Part shown: positions 51,329 to 59,397 of the stretch, piece after piece
Position numbering within the stretch: position 1 is the first letter of the stretch
Layout of the letters: every line of letters begins with the position of its first letter
Assembly (NCBI RefSeq): GCF_007748115.1
Contig: NZ_CP036289.1
Span: 806,001-870,000 of the forward strand
Length of the DNA: 64,000 nt
From: Bremerella volcania
GTDB taxonomy: Bacteria; Planctomycetota; Planctomycetia; Pirellulales; Pirellulaceae
Reading direction: 5' to 3'
Made by a program: the position numbers and the translations under genes
The notes under the pieces: model-generated
What the model saw: the letters and a program-made list of their open reading frames with translations, nothing else
The model's database searches: none
Told to the model about the DNA's origin: nothing

Positions 51329-51535
51329 TGGTTTAATCATGTTGACCGTTTCTTCGCTGAGATTGCGAAGAAGCGGGACCGTCTGGGTGCGTTTCGCGGC
51401 ATTCCCAAGCTCGAAGCGTTAGTTCACGATTTCCTCGTCGATAATAACGAGGACGCGAAACCATTAGGGTGGACAGCTGATGCCAACGATACCTTCCAAC
51501 TGATCGCAGGAGTTCTTGAACAATTTCGCGGCTAA
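51329..51535 (+). pseudogene. IS630-type transposase C-terminal fragment
   Basis: An open frame without a start encodes WFNHVDRFFAEIAKKRDR, then LGAFRGIPKLEALVHDFLVD and PLGWTADAND, ending in a stop at 51535. This matches the C-terminal end of IS630-family transposases (pattern: W-N-x-V-x-R-F-F, then G-x-F, then P-x-x-W-T). The rest of the transposase and the element ends are missing. It is a decayed trace of an insertion immediately downstream of the carbonic-anhydrase-like gene. Confidence 0.7.
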
Positions 51536-51588
51536 AAACACTCGAATGGCAGGAAAAAAAGATTTGCATCCGATTGCGAGAACAATTT

Positions 51589-52191
51589 CTAGCTGACGTG
51601 TACCGCCAAGTAGGATGCCCCTAAAAGTGCTCGTAGTTGCCGTGTGCCACGTCGCCACAGGTAATAGGTACGTTGATAGGATAAAGCCAGTCGATTAGCT
51701 ATGTCAGTCACAGAGAACCCTTCTGACCATAGGGTAAGAATCGTCCGCTCTGGATCATTCAACTGCTGGATCTTCAGGCTAATATCAATTTTCGCATCTA
51801 GGGGCAGGCGATCCATTTCTAATGGAACAATATCCGGCATAGACTGTTCTCGCATGAACTGTCTTCGCATTTGTCGAACGGCCTCTTGGCAATCTCGTGC
51901 AATGATTCTTGCCATCCAGCCGGCAAAGCATTCATGCACTTGATCCAAGTCGACACGAAGGTCTGCTCTATGCCGCAAGCTACGGGCTAGTAGCAACATG
52001 GCGTCTTGTTGTACATCCTCATGCCAGTTTATCGGAAGTCGCTGTTTCCGTAATACATTTTGAGCCTGGGTTTGAAGCGTTATCTGATACCAGGGATGCG
52101 AGATTAGTAGGTGCCACACTTTCTCCCACTGCCAACCATAATCGATAGCAGCGAGAAAGCGATGCTTAAGGTCTTCCTTGTCTAAGGTCAT
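51589..52191 (-). CDS. ECF-type RNA polymerase sigma factor
   Basis: A 200-aa sigma-70-family protein. A region-2-like part spans ~15-110 (WHEDVQQDAMLLLARSLRHR, CFAGWMARIIARDCQE) and region 4 spans ~135-185 with a helix-turn-helix (GFSVTDIANRLALSYQRTYYL). No anti-sigma factor gene is adjacent on the same strand. The ATG at 52191 has GGAG upstream. Such divergent ECF-like factors are numerous in planctomycetes; the target regulon cannot be read from the sequence. It is transcribed toward the IS630 fragment. Confidence 0.82.
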   Translation of the reverse strand: MTLDKEDLKHRFLAAIDYGWQWEKVWHLLISHPWYQITLQTQAQNVLRKQRLPINWHEDVQQDAMLLLARSLRHRADLRVDLDQVHECFAGWMARIIARDCQEAVRQMRRQFMREQSMPDIVPLEMDRLPLDAKIDISLKIQQLNDPERTILTLWSEGFSVTDIANRLALSYQRTYYLWRRGTRQLRALLGASYLAVHVS

Positions 52192-52197
52192 GGGAAA

Positions 52198-52536
52198 GTG
52201 ACTCCTGCTGTTGTTGCAAATCTCGAAATAACTCGAAATACTGATTCAAGATTCGATAGGGTGTTTCATGTTTCCGGGAATTACACGAAATTGTTTTTTT
52301 TGAACGGTTCATTTTCTGAATGGCCATTGACCGGCTCAGGGAATCATTGCTTTCAAGGGCATTTTCGCGATGAAAGCCTTGCACCCCAAATCGACCGAGA
52401 CCTTTTAGTGCGGCTCGTTCGAAAAGAACTTACTGAAGAAATTGCTGAATCGGTCTTTCGGCTAATTCACTCGTTTAAGAGTTGGCGTGATGCGCACGCT
52501 GACGTTCTAGCCGACGAGTTTGGCCAAGCACGTTGA
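52198..52536 (+). CDS. Small hypothetical protein divergent from the sigma factor
   Basis: A frame of up to 112 aa from a GTG at 52198. Only the second half looks like a real protein (IDRDLLVRLVRKELTEE, then VFRLIHSFKSWRDAHADVL), with a regular helical, charged pattern. The first half is less convincing, and starts at TTG 52327 or GTG near 52410 would leave room for a promoter from the sigma gene. I do not recognise the family. A partner of the sigma factor is possible. A hairpin follows at 52621. Confidence 0.4.
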   Translation: MTPAVVANLEITRNTDSRFDRVFHVSGNYTKLFFLNGSFSEWPLTGSGNHCFQGHFRDESLAPQIDRDLLVRLVRKELTEEIAESVFRLIHSFKSWRDAHADVLADEFGQAR

Positions 52537-52620
52537 CTTCAAATCCTCTCCGCACTAGCAAAGGGGATATGCGATTTTTGTCTCAAAGGCCGATCTAAAA
52601 GTTCATTTGCACTATTTAGA

Positions 52621-52649
52621 AAAGGATGCGTGAGATGCCGCATCCCTTT
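52621..52649 (+). terminator. Hairpin terminator after the small ORF
   Basis: GGATGCG (52624-52630) and CGCATCC (52639-52645) form a 7-bp stem with an 8-nt loop, flanked by AAA and CTTT. The stem extends outward with one bulge. It lies 85 bp after the small plus-strand ORF. Confidence 0.5.
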
Positions 52650-53593
52650 CCTGAATAGCGGACTTGTTATTGATTGATTCGATCCGCCAAATTCACAAAT
52701 CTTGCCCACCGAGTGTTCTATCCCTCTGTAAAATCTAACCGCTTCAATACCTTCACTTTGCACTTGTGATTTGAAGTGCACTTGTCGTCTTGCACTGCAT
52801 GGGGAGTAGACGATTTTTTCAACTTCAATGAAGCATCACAGGCGAACTCAACACTTACAACGTTTTGAAGAAGGCAGACATGGAGGACACGTGTTGAAAA
52901 GCAAATCTGCGGGTTGGGGAGCACTTGTAGAACAAGATCCCGATACCACTTCGAGATTGCAGCGAGTAGCTGTGGCCATACTAACAACAGAGTGTTCAGG
53001 GTTCTCGCCACGGTGAGAATATGGCCTCATCGTCTGTCGGTTGTTTTGTTATACCGCCTTCGATAGTTTCAACATAGTGCGCGCAAAAAAACTCAAAGGC
53101 ATTCGGCCTAAGAGAGGGTATTCCTATTGGGGCTACGATCGCTTTCATCGCCGCGTTGGCGTCCAGCGTTGTCACGCAAACCCAGATGAAATGTAGCACC
53201 AGCTGACCTGCCGAACGTACTGGATTGAACTGGGGAAACAAATGATTCGACAAACGAGTGGTCGCGGGACCAGGCTGGTCGTCAGCATGCGGAGTCGAGG
53301 CAAACTGCAAAATGAAGTCGTGATGGCGTTGGCCAATCACTGGGTTCGCTGCCGACACCAAGAATCGCGTCTTAAAAAGAACCAGACCGCCACCGCCGTG
53401 AACAAACCGTTTGAACTCAAGAAATCTCCACGATACAAAAGTAAAATCTGGGAGATACTTCGAGTGACGCAACTCGTCAAGCATTCACCTTTTTCTTCGG
53501 AAAGGTATACAGACGGTGCTCCTGGGCAAACGCTCGGATAGAGGAAGGGAACCACCGGTGAAACACTTGACAACATGTCGTTCTTTATCGCGA
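52650..53593. other. About 940 bp without a convincing gene
   Basis: Open frames here are short or lack protein-like sequence and ribosome sites. The longest, on the minus strand (52996-53484), has no recognisable domain. The region may be decayed DNA at the end of the glycosyltransferase operon. Confidence 0.5.
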
Positions 53594-54229
53594 TCACATT
53601 ACTTTTTGGCATTGATAGGATGAGAGAGCCCTCTGAAGTTGCAGATTTTCATCCTCGGTTAGAGGACGGCTAATTCTGGCTAAGCTCTGAAAATGTTTTC
53701 GATCCCAAGTATTCAGGCCATGCCAAAATCGAATATAGAGGGTTGGATTGTTGTTGAGATGGATTCGCCGAAAGGAATCCGCAAAAACGGAGTCTTCCCC
53801 TTTTCTTAGCGTTTCATATCTAGCAGTAGTTTGAGCCTCATGCAGAATAGAACCCGGAAAACCAACGGTGCAGACAAGGGCTTGTCCCGATGTCATGTCA
53901 CAAATGATTTCATGGTTGAGGATGACGGCATGCCCTGGTTTCCATGCTTCGGCTTGAACTCGTATTCGATCAGGGTGGTACCAGTCGTCATCATCCCATT
54001 GAATAATCAAATCTCCATCCGCGTTTGAAAGGCCTAGATTTCGTAATTCTCCCAGCGTTGCTCCCGTAGGAACTAACCGCTCGCCAGGCAAATTAAAGGG
54101 TTCTCCTTCATTGACGATAACCAGTTCGCGATCAGGCCAAGTCTGTTGATTGAAGCAGCCAATCGCGACTTCAGCGAGTCTTCTTCTTTCGGGCTTATGT
54201 CCTGTCACCATGATGCAGCTAACGCGCAT
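53594..54229 (-). CDS. Family 2 (GT-A) glycosyltransferase
   Basis: A 211-aa glycosyltransferase with a GT-A fold. VSCIMVTGHKPERRRLAE begins the nucleotide-sugar-binding strand, LGELRNLGLSNADGDLIIQW leads to the metal-binding acidic motif WDDDDW, and EDSVF is the probable catalytic acidic site. It is short for the family but complete. The ATG at 54229 has AGGAGA upstream. It is the last gene of a tightly packed operon and should transfer an unknown sugar, probably in the cytoplasm or at the inner membrane face. The operon context points to a surface glycan. Confidence 0.9.
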   Translation of the reverse strand: MRVSCIMVTGHKPERRRLAEVAIGCFNQQTWPDRELVIVNEGEPFNLPGERLVPTGATLGELRNLGLSNADGDLIIQWDDDDWYHPDRIRVQAEAWKPGHAVILNHEIICDMTSGQALVCTVGFPGSILHEAQTTARYETLRKGEDSVFADSFRRIHLNNNPTLYIRFWHGLNTWDRKHFQSLARISRPLTEDENLQLQRALSSYQCQKVM

Positions 54230-54239
54230 GGTAATTCTC

Positions 54240-54986
54240 CTAAAGGTTGTAAGAGTCTTTCAATCCGGCGGTATCCTGTTCCCGTATCATTAAAGAATTT
54301 CGTTCCCACCAGGCTTTTCCAGTTTGGACATTGCTAACGCCATCTAGGGAAACATCAAGCGTTGCGGCCATTCCCTGCCATTTAGTCGGCTTGTCTTGAT
54401 AGAAGACAAAGCAGGGGGCACAGGGAATTCGCAAGGCGATACAAAACAACAGAACATGGAGGGAGCCTGACAGGACAAACTCCGCAGTAAGTAATTTGTT
54501 CACACCGGCCGGAAAATCACGTCGATGAATCTTGACGTCGAAAATTTCCGTAATTCCCGGTAGTCGTTCCAAGATCTTTTGTTTGCCGAAGTGACTTAGT
54601 TCATGACAGTGGGGAGCATAGAGAACTCCCGAAAGATAAGAGGAGCGTAGCCAGATTTCATTTGACAAGAAGATTGGATCGCAAACTGGCACATGTAGGT
54701 GGGACCACTTGCGCGTCAGGAGGTCTCGTACTGCCCACACCTCCCAGTTCGAAAAATCCTTTACGGCGTATGCTTTTCCATAACCATTGGCCGCGCCCCA
54801 AACACACACCTTGGAAAATTGTCCTAAAGTCTTTGGGGTAAACTCGGAACTAATACTTAAGAATCCTACAGATGAGCGTTCGACGAATTTCGTCCCAAAG
54901 ATGGTTTGTGGGATATACTCTGCAAAATGCTCGCCAAAGTTCAAGATGGCGGAATCTTTTTGCCAATAGATCGACTCGACCTTCAT
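54240..54986 (-). CDS. Polysaccharide pyruvyltransferase-like protein
   Basis: A 248-aa protein beginning MKVESIYW at the ATG at 54986, which overlaps the upstream stop as ATGA. The start YWQKDSAILNFGEHFAEY resembles the W-x-x-NFGD-x-L motif of polysaccharide pyruvyltransferases (WcaK/CsaB type), and LTAEFVLSGSLHVLLFCIAL resembles the later S-x-LH-x(7)-A motif. Such enzymes add pyruvate ketals to glycan sugars. Pairing with an FrhB-like gene is typical of these loci. Divergence is high, so I assign the family rather than the reaction. Confidence 0.72.
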   Translation of the reverse strand: MKVESIYWQKDSAILNFGEHFAEYIPQTIFGTKFVERSSVGFLSISSEFTPKTLGQFSKVCVWGAANGYGKAYAVKDFSNWEVWAVRDLLTRKWSHLHVPVCDPIFLSNEIWLRSSYLSGVLYAPHCHELSHFGKQKILERLPGITEIFDVKIHRRDFPAGVNKLLTAEFVLSGSLHVLLFCIALRIPCAPCFVFYQDKPTKWQGMAATLDVSLDGVSNVQTGKAWWERNSLMIREQDTAGLKDSYNL

Positions 54987-55768
54987 TTTCTGACCGCCTT
55001 GCATGCGTAAAATCGTTGATTGTTTCGTTCCCACTCTTGCCGTGACACAGGGTGAGTCTCAATTTGTCCGTCTCTTTCAAGTTGGCGAATGATCGGCATC
55101 CATTTGGAAGATCGTACCGAAACCAGAGTAAAACCAATTGCACCGGATATTCTCCAAGGGTCGCAGCAGAGAACGTCACTCCCGCCATCGCGGAGAGCGC
55201 ATGACTTGCAAAAGCTGGGGAAGTGTTCTCGATCTTCATCCGGCCAACTAGGCCGAAAATCCTTCGTCAAGAGTTTGTTATCCCGCGTCCAGACGGTGAA
55301 TTTGCCTGGGGGTTCGCCATATCGGTAGGCATACTTGGAGACATTGCTTGGATCGACCTTCATCTGGGCGAGCATTTCCAAAGTCCAGCGTCTCGGTGGA
55401 ACCAACTTGCATAGCAACTCAACTTTGCAGGTGAGGTGAGGGAGGCTCTGGCGGTTTGCCGATTTCGCATGACAAGCAAGAAGCGTCGCAGCACATCTTC
55501 CTTGAACCCGAGCTATTGTCGGCAATGGGTTTACCGGATGATAAACGGAGCTTGTACAAGTGCTTGTAAGTATTTCACTAGGATCACTCGTTGTACGAAT
55601 GATGGGACGAAGTCCATTGGCGCTATTCCCAGTCGAAACGTAACACACGACATCGACCAATCGATATCGAAGCAGGCCAGCCAAAAACTCACGAGCAAAT
55701 CCTCCACTTGATGCACATAATCGGGTTTCAGGATTCTTGGATCTAATCAGAAAGTGAGACATGATCAT
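54983..55768 (-). CDS. FrhB-like (coenzyme F420 hydrogenase beta-subunit family) protein
   Basis: A 261-aa protein with the FrhB/WcaK-associated architecture. The N-terminus holds CASSGGFAREFLAGLLRYRL, the C-terminal part has CKSCALRDGGSDVLCCDPW, and both match the SSGG and C-x2-C...DPW signatures of FrhB-type flavin/iron-sulfur proteins. In polysaccharide loci these are redox partners of unknown substrate, often beside a pyruvyltransferase, as here. Start and stop codons overlap both neighbours as ATGA. An internal ATG at 55762 is an alternative start. Confidence 0.78.
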   Translation of the reverse strand: MIMSHFLIRSKNPETRLCASSGGFAREFLAGLLRYRLVDVVCYVSTGNSANGLRPIIRTTSDPSEILTSTCTSSVYHPVNPLPTIARVQGRCAATLLACHAKSANRQSLPHLTCKVELLCKLVPPRRWTLEMLAQMKVDPSNVSKYAYRYGEPPGKFTVWTRDNKLLTKDFRPSWPDEDREHFPSFCKSCALRDGGSDVLCCDPWRISGAIGFTLVSVRSSKWMPIIRQLERDGQIETHPVSRQEWERNNQRFYACKAVRK

Positions 55769-56580
55769 TCCATACTTGAAGCGATTGGGGAGTTTCCCCG
55801 GCTGCGACTTGAATCGCTGACGTGATGGTCGAGGCTGCGGACTTCTGATTCATAGTCTCTCTGCCAATACGGATGGATCGTAAAGTTGCCGGCGCGGATT
55901 GGCTGTGTTCCAATCGAATCGTAGTGGGCTTGCAAGCTGCTATCGCTGCCTTGTCGTTTACTAGAAAGATGTCGATCGGACGCACCCCAGCGGTAAACGT
56001 AGGTGACATCCTGGTACGAGATGCTCTTCTCGACGGAACGTGGAACGTTGTATTGGGAAAGATACTGATTGAACGTTTGGTCTTCCCAACCCGAGATCCT
56101 CTGTGGGTACTTGCCCTCGGGAAAGTACTTCAATACGTCTCTCCTCCAAAGGCTCATGACGTGCGTATTTCCCGGCTTGGAAATATGTCGATAGCTTCCT
56201 GGAGATGTCGACCAAACGTAGTTGTTGGGTCTCCATTCCAGACAATTGCCAGCCAGCAAATGATCGTGCGAGAGTGTCAGGCGATTGGGTAGGCTGATGT
56301 CGTCGTCATCCCATCGACAGAACATGTCGCAATCAGGGTTCTTATCGATCATTGCTTGGATCTTATCGGTCAGAAATGGAAATCGCCGTTCGAAGTTGAA
56401 GATGCGAATGCGTCGTCCGATCTCATCTTCGACTTGAATCTTCTGTCCAGGCGTATCGTTGCAGATCAAGAGAACGGCGTCCTGGTGCGTTTGACGTAGG
56501 AACGATTCAACCGATTCGCTAAGAAGGAACTGTCGGTCCCCGGAGAAGCGGTTGTAGGTCAATAAAATGCACCCGATCAT
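55765..56580 (-). CDS. Family 2 (GT-A) glycosyltransferase
   Basis: A 271-aa glycosyltransferase. I start at the ATG at 56580 (MIGCILLTYNRFSGDRQFLL), which overlaps the upstream stop as ATGA; a longer in-frame extension runs back through the preceding gene. The acidic motif CRWDDDDISLPNRL marks the metal/nucleotide-sugar site and GWEDQTFNQYL the C-terminal acidic motif. The product is soluble with no membrane segment. It is part of the same coupled operon and is only distantly related to the other GT2 enzyme here. Confidence 0.9.
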   Translation of the reverse strand: MIGCILLTYNRFSGDRQFLLSESVESFLRQTHQDAVLLICNDTPGQKIQVEDEIGRRIRIFNFERRFPFLTDKIQAMIDKNPDCDMFCRWDDDDISLPNRLTLSHDHLLAGNCLEWRPNNYVWSTSPGSYRHISKPGNTHVMSLWRRDVLKYFPEGKYPQRISGWEDQTFNQYLSQYNVPRSVEKSISYQDVTYVYRWGASDRHLSSKRQGSDSSLQAHYDSIGTQPIRAGNFTIHPYWQRDYESEVRSLDHHVSDSSRSRGNSPIASSME

Positions 56581-57191
56581 TTGGAGGTCTCCCAAGCAAT
56601 TCGTGGATTCCAACTGATAGCCCAGTGGTGAACGGCATAACTCTTTGGGTATTCGTTCGAACCTCGCAGGCTCAACTGGTTCCACAGATAAGGATAGAAA
56701 TGAGTGGTTGGGTAAAGTGAAACTTCGACTCCTTGCTTCACCATCTCCTTGTAAGCCTCGGTCGCTAGAAGTGGCCCCCAAGGCGGGCGTTTCTTTTTGT
56801 AGCGTGGAAGTGCTTCTAATTGCCAAAGGACCCAAGGATGTTGCGGAACAGATCCCATCACGGCGTTGCAGACTCTTCCGCGATACTCTTCCGCGGCAAA
56901 AGCATCTACCTGCAGCAGAGGATCGAATGACTTAAGCGGTTCCACGTCTGTGTCCACGTAGACGCCACCATACCGACTCAAGATCTCCAGACGAGCGGCG
57001 TTTGATCGAGACGCCTGGTTAGGCCAGGCATTCAATAACGCTTTGCAGTCAAGCTGCTGACAATCATCCTCGGTCCAGAATCGATGATCCCAGTCGGGAT
57101 GCAGATCGCGAAATTGATTCCGAAAGCGATCAAACAAGGTGGGCAAGGGTTTTCTTCCCAGCCAAACATGATGGAAAATTCGGGGAATCAT
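56577..57191 (-). CDS. DXD-type (OCH1/capsular) glycosyltransferase
   Basis: A 204-aa protein of the Gly_transf_sug family. Characteristic motifs are IPRIFHHVWLGRKPLP at the N-terminus, AARLEILSRYGGVYVDTDVE containing the DXD metal site, and GPLLAT later. Such enzymes transfer hexoses onto glycans or glycolipids. I start at the ATG at 57191 with GAGG upstream rather than the GTG at 57203. The gene opens the five-gene coupled block; a hairpin separates it from the GT2 fusion gene upstream. Confidence 0.9.
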   Translation of the reverse strand: MIPRIFHHVWLGRKPLPTLFDRFRNQFRDLHPDWDHRFWTEDDCQQLDCKALLNAWPNQASRSNAARLEILSRYGGVYVDTDVEPLKSFDPLLQVDAFAAEEYRGRVCNAVMGSVPQHPWVLWQLEALPRYKKKRPPWGPLLATEAYKEMVKQGVEVSLYPTTHFYPYLWNQLSLRGSNEYPKSYAVHHWAISWNPRIAWETSK

Positions 57192-57250
57192 TGTTGTCCT
57201 CACAAAAGAGCGTTTGCCCGCAATCGTCGGTACTCAATCACTTGCCAGGA

Positions 57251-57283
57251 TCTCCAGTGTTGCCGTCGGGCATACACTGGAGA
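57251..57283 (-). terminator. Strong intergenic hairpin within the glycosyltransferase region
   Basis: TCTCCAGTGTTGCC (57251-57264) pairs with GGCA-ACACTGGAGA (57269-57283), with one bulged T and a 4-nt loop. It lies between the GT2 fusion gene and the DXD glycosyltransferase. No T-run follows, so it may be a processing or stability element rather than an intrinsic terminator. Confidence 0.5.
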
Positions 57284-57322
57284 ATCAAAAGCATCCAGAG
57301 TCTGTCATCCCTTTATGCCTGG

Positions 57323-59263
57323 CTAACTGTTGAGAACGGCTTCGCTCGAGTCTTCCTTGACGACCTCAAAGTCGACGTGAGGACGTTTCGTTTCCTTGTC
57401 GTAGGTTGGCCATTTATCAAGCGGGCAGTTTTGTTCCAACCAACCAGCTTTCGCGGACAGACCACAGCCGCATACGGAGCAGCGGTTTCCATTTCGTTGT
57501 TCACAGAGCGTGCAAACCGCTAGTCTGGCTTCCAAAAGTTCCTGGGATGCGGCCTTAGCGCCATCTTTGATGTGCGCTAGTGATGCCTTCGCGAAATTCT
57601 TGGCCATCGTTATGGTGGAAGGGAGCGACTTTCGATCGGCTGGGTCCTTGGAGATAACCGTCAGGCCATATTGATCCTGGGTGTGATAGACGACTTGCCA
57701 AGACTGGTTTTGTTTCAAAAAAGGCAGCAGTGCACCGAATAGGCCTGCCCCGCCATCATCCCCTTTATTGCCGTGTAGCGCCGTATCATGCATGACGATG
57801 TAGCGTGCCACCGATCCGGAGAACTTCTTGAGTTCTTCGTTCAGTCGCTTAGCGTTGTGAGCCGTCGAATCAATGAACAGAAGATCGGTCGCTTCGATCT
57901 CCGATACATCCGGGGAGGCAGACTTTTCGTGAGTTACTTCAATGCCTTCGGTCCTGGCCAGCTCGGTCAGGTGGGCCATTTCTCGAGAAGCATCCACGTT
58001 ATACGAGACGATCTTCTTGGGCTGAGCGGCCGCAAAGGCAGTGAATCCTTCCGTGCGTTTGCCAAACTCCGTAACGTGCTCTACTTTCTCTGCCAGTTCA
58101 CGCAACTTGGGCATGTGCCGATTCAAATCTCGTTCTCGCTGGAGCATCCGTTTAAAGGCATCCTTCACGGTTTTTGTCTTCGTAATTTCATTGCTCTCAG
58201 CATTGCCGCAGCTATTGGCCGGAGGCGGACTAGAATGTCCGATGGGATCTTCAACGAGGTGATCCCATTGCTGCTGAGACAACAATCCAGGCTTGACGAA
58301 GTGGTCGTGAATTTCGTCCAGAGAAAAGCCAAGTTCCTGGAACTCCAGGACGTAATTTCGAACTTTCGAGTACCGCGGCAAAGGATAAGGGACGCCATCC
58401 GGTCGCGCGAATCGATGAACCCAACGCAGAAAGGGCAGGCACATGGCCTTTCGTCCTTCCTGGCGAAATTTCTCGTGGATATACAGTTCTTCACCCCCGA
58501 AGCCTGAGGCATGTTCATGGAAGCCAAGCCAGGCCTTTCGACGGCAGGAAAAGACTCCGAGGCCCATGCCTGGGATCTCAAAGGGTTCGTCGTCGACGTG
58601 CTCGCCAAGTGGCCGATAACCGGCTTCACGAAGCTTGTTCTCGTGGCCCGCCCATGAAATCCCCGTGGGTAACGGCTTGTTGCACTTGTGACAGCTTTGC
58701 ACGGGCGTCTTGCCGAGCGTAAGGTCGAAGTATTCGCACTCTTGGTTGTTTTGACGCGCGGAAAAATGCACGCCGCCGTCACAGCATTTCCAAGCCCGGG
58801 CCCAGATCCCCCACATCTCACCTCGCCAGACATTGTCGAAGTGAGTCGTGAAGTTGTGCAGATCGTCGTAAACCAACGGCCCGCTATAGATGTCCTCGGT
58901 ATCGGGATGGTCGTCGTACCATTCGATCAGCCGCTTAATGGTGCCTGGCGGATAAAGCACGTGGCAATCCATCGCCAGGACCGCGTCTCCGGTGGCCACT
59001 TTGAAAATCTGATCTCGGGGAGCGGACGTGCCGATGGTTCCTTGGAAGGGAACGTACTTCGCCCCGGCCGTTCCCTGACGAGCCCACCCTTCCACAAAAG
59101 GACGAAGCATCTGCGAATGCTTGGAATTGGGCGGCGAGTTATCGACCACCACGAACTCCACGTCCTTCATGACGTCCGGCTCGTTCAACCGCAGGGCTTG
59201 GATGGAAAAGTAAGCTCCATGAAAGTCATCGTAATGGGCCATTCCGATGGTTAGTTTGGGCAT
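57323..59263 (-). CDS. GT2 glycosyltransferase - methyltransferase-like - zinc-ribbon fusion
   Basis: A 646-aa multidomain protein. Residues ~1-290 are a GT2 glycosyltransferase (TIGMAHYDDFHGAYFSI, GDAVLAMDCHVLYPPG as the acidic motif). Residues ~395-560 resemble a class I methyltransferase of the cephalosporin-hydroxylase/Methyltransf_24 type (VEHVTEFGKRTEGFTAFAA, TDLLFIDSTAHNA, VMHDTALHGNKG). Residues ~590-625 are a zinc ribbon (CTLCEQRNGNRCSVCGCGL, then CPLDKW). It has the ATG at 59263 with GGAG upstream. It could glycosylate and methylate one acceptor, but no substrate is evident. It sits between the Thr-rich protein gene and the coupled block. Confidence 0.9.
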   Translation of the reverse strand: MPKLTIGMAHYDDFHGAYFSIQALRLNEPDVMKDVEFVVVDNSPPNSKHSQMLRPFVEGWARQGTAGAKYVPFQGTIGTSAPRDQIFKVATGDAVLAMDCHVLYPPGTIKRLIEWYDDHPDTEDIYSGPLVYDDLHNFTTHFDNVWRGEMWGIWARAWKCCDGGVHFSARQNNQECEYFDLTLGKTPVQSCHKCNKPLPTGISWAGHENKLREAGYRPLGEHVDDEPFEIPGMGLGVFSCRRKAWLGFHEHASGFGGEELYIHEKFRQEGRKAMCLPFLRWVHRFARPDGVPYPLPRYSKVRNYVLEFQELGFSLDEIHDHFVKPGLLSQQQWDHLVEDPIGHSSPPPANSCGNAESNEITKTKTVKDAFKRMLQRERDLNRHMPKLRELAEKVEHVTEFGKRTEGFTAFAAAQPKKIVSYNVDASREMAHLTELARTEGIEVTHEKSASPDVSEIEATDLLFIDSTAHNAKRLNEELKKFSGSVARYIVMHDTALHGNKGDDGGAGLFGALLPFLKQNQSWQVVYHTQDQYGLTVISKDPADRKSLPSTITMAKNFAKASLAHIKDGAKAASQELLEARLAVCTLCEQRNGNRCSVCGCGLSAKAGWLEQNCPLDKWPTYDKETKRPHVDFEVVKEDSSEAVLNS

Positions 59264-59324
59264 TAGTTATTGCTCCAATTGATTTGTCGTTTTGAAAAAG
59301 GTAGTCAGTAATGTGCAAGGGAAA

Positions 59325-59383
59325 TGCCGACCAAAGGGCTGGATCGCTAAGAATATTTGCTTGTTCACCAGCTTTGGTCGGCA
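59325..59383 (-). terminator. Long hairpin after the Thr-rich protein gene
   Basis: TGCCGACCAAAG (59325-59336) and its exact complement CTTTGGTCGGCA (59372-59383) form a 12-bp stem, with a further CTGG/CCAG pair inside. It lies 15 bp after the minus-strand stop of the Thr-rich gene, and ATTTCCC follows the stem on that strand. It probably ends or protects that transcript. Confidence 0.6.
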
Positions 59384-59397
59384 GAGACGAGAGTGAA

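Noticed and set aside
52996-53484. 162-codon open frame on the minus strand
   Set aside because: No recognisable domain, no ribosome site and atypical composition; nothing in the flanks supports it.
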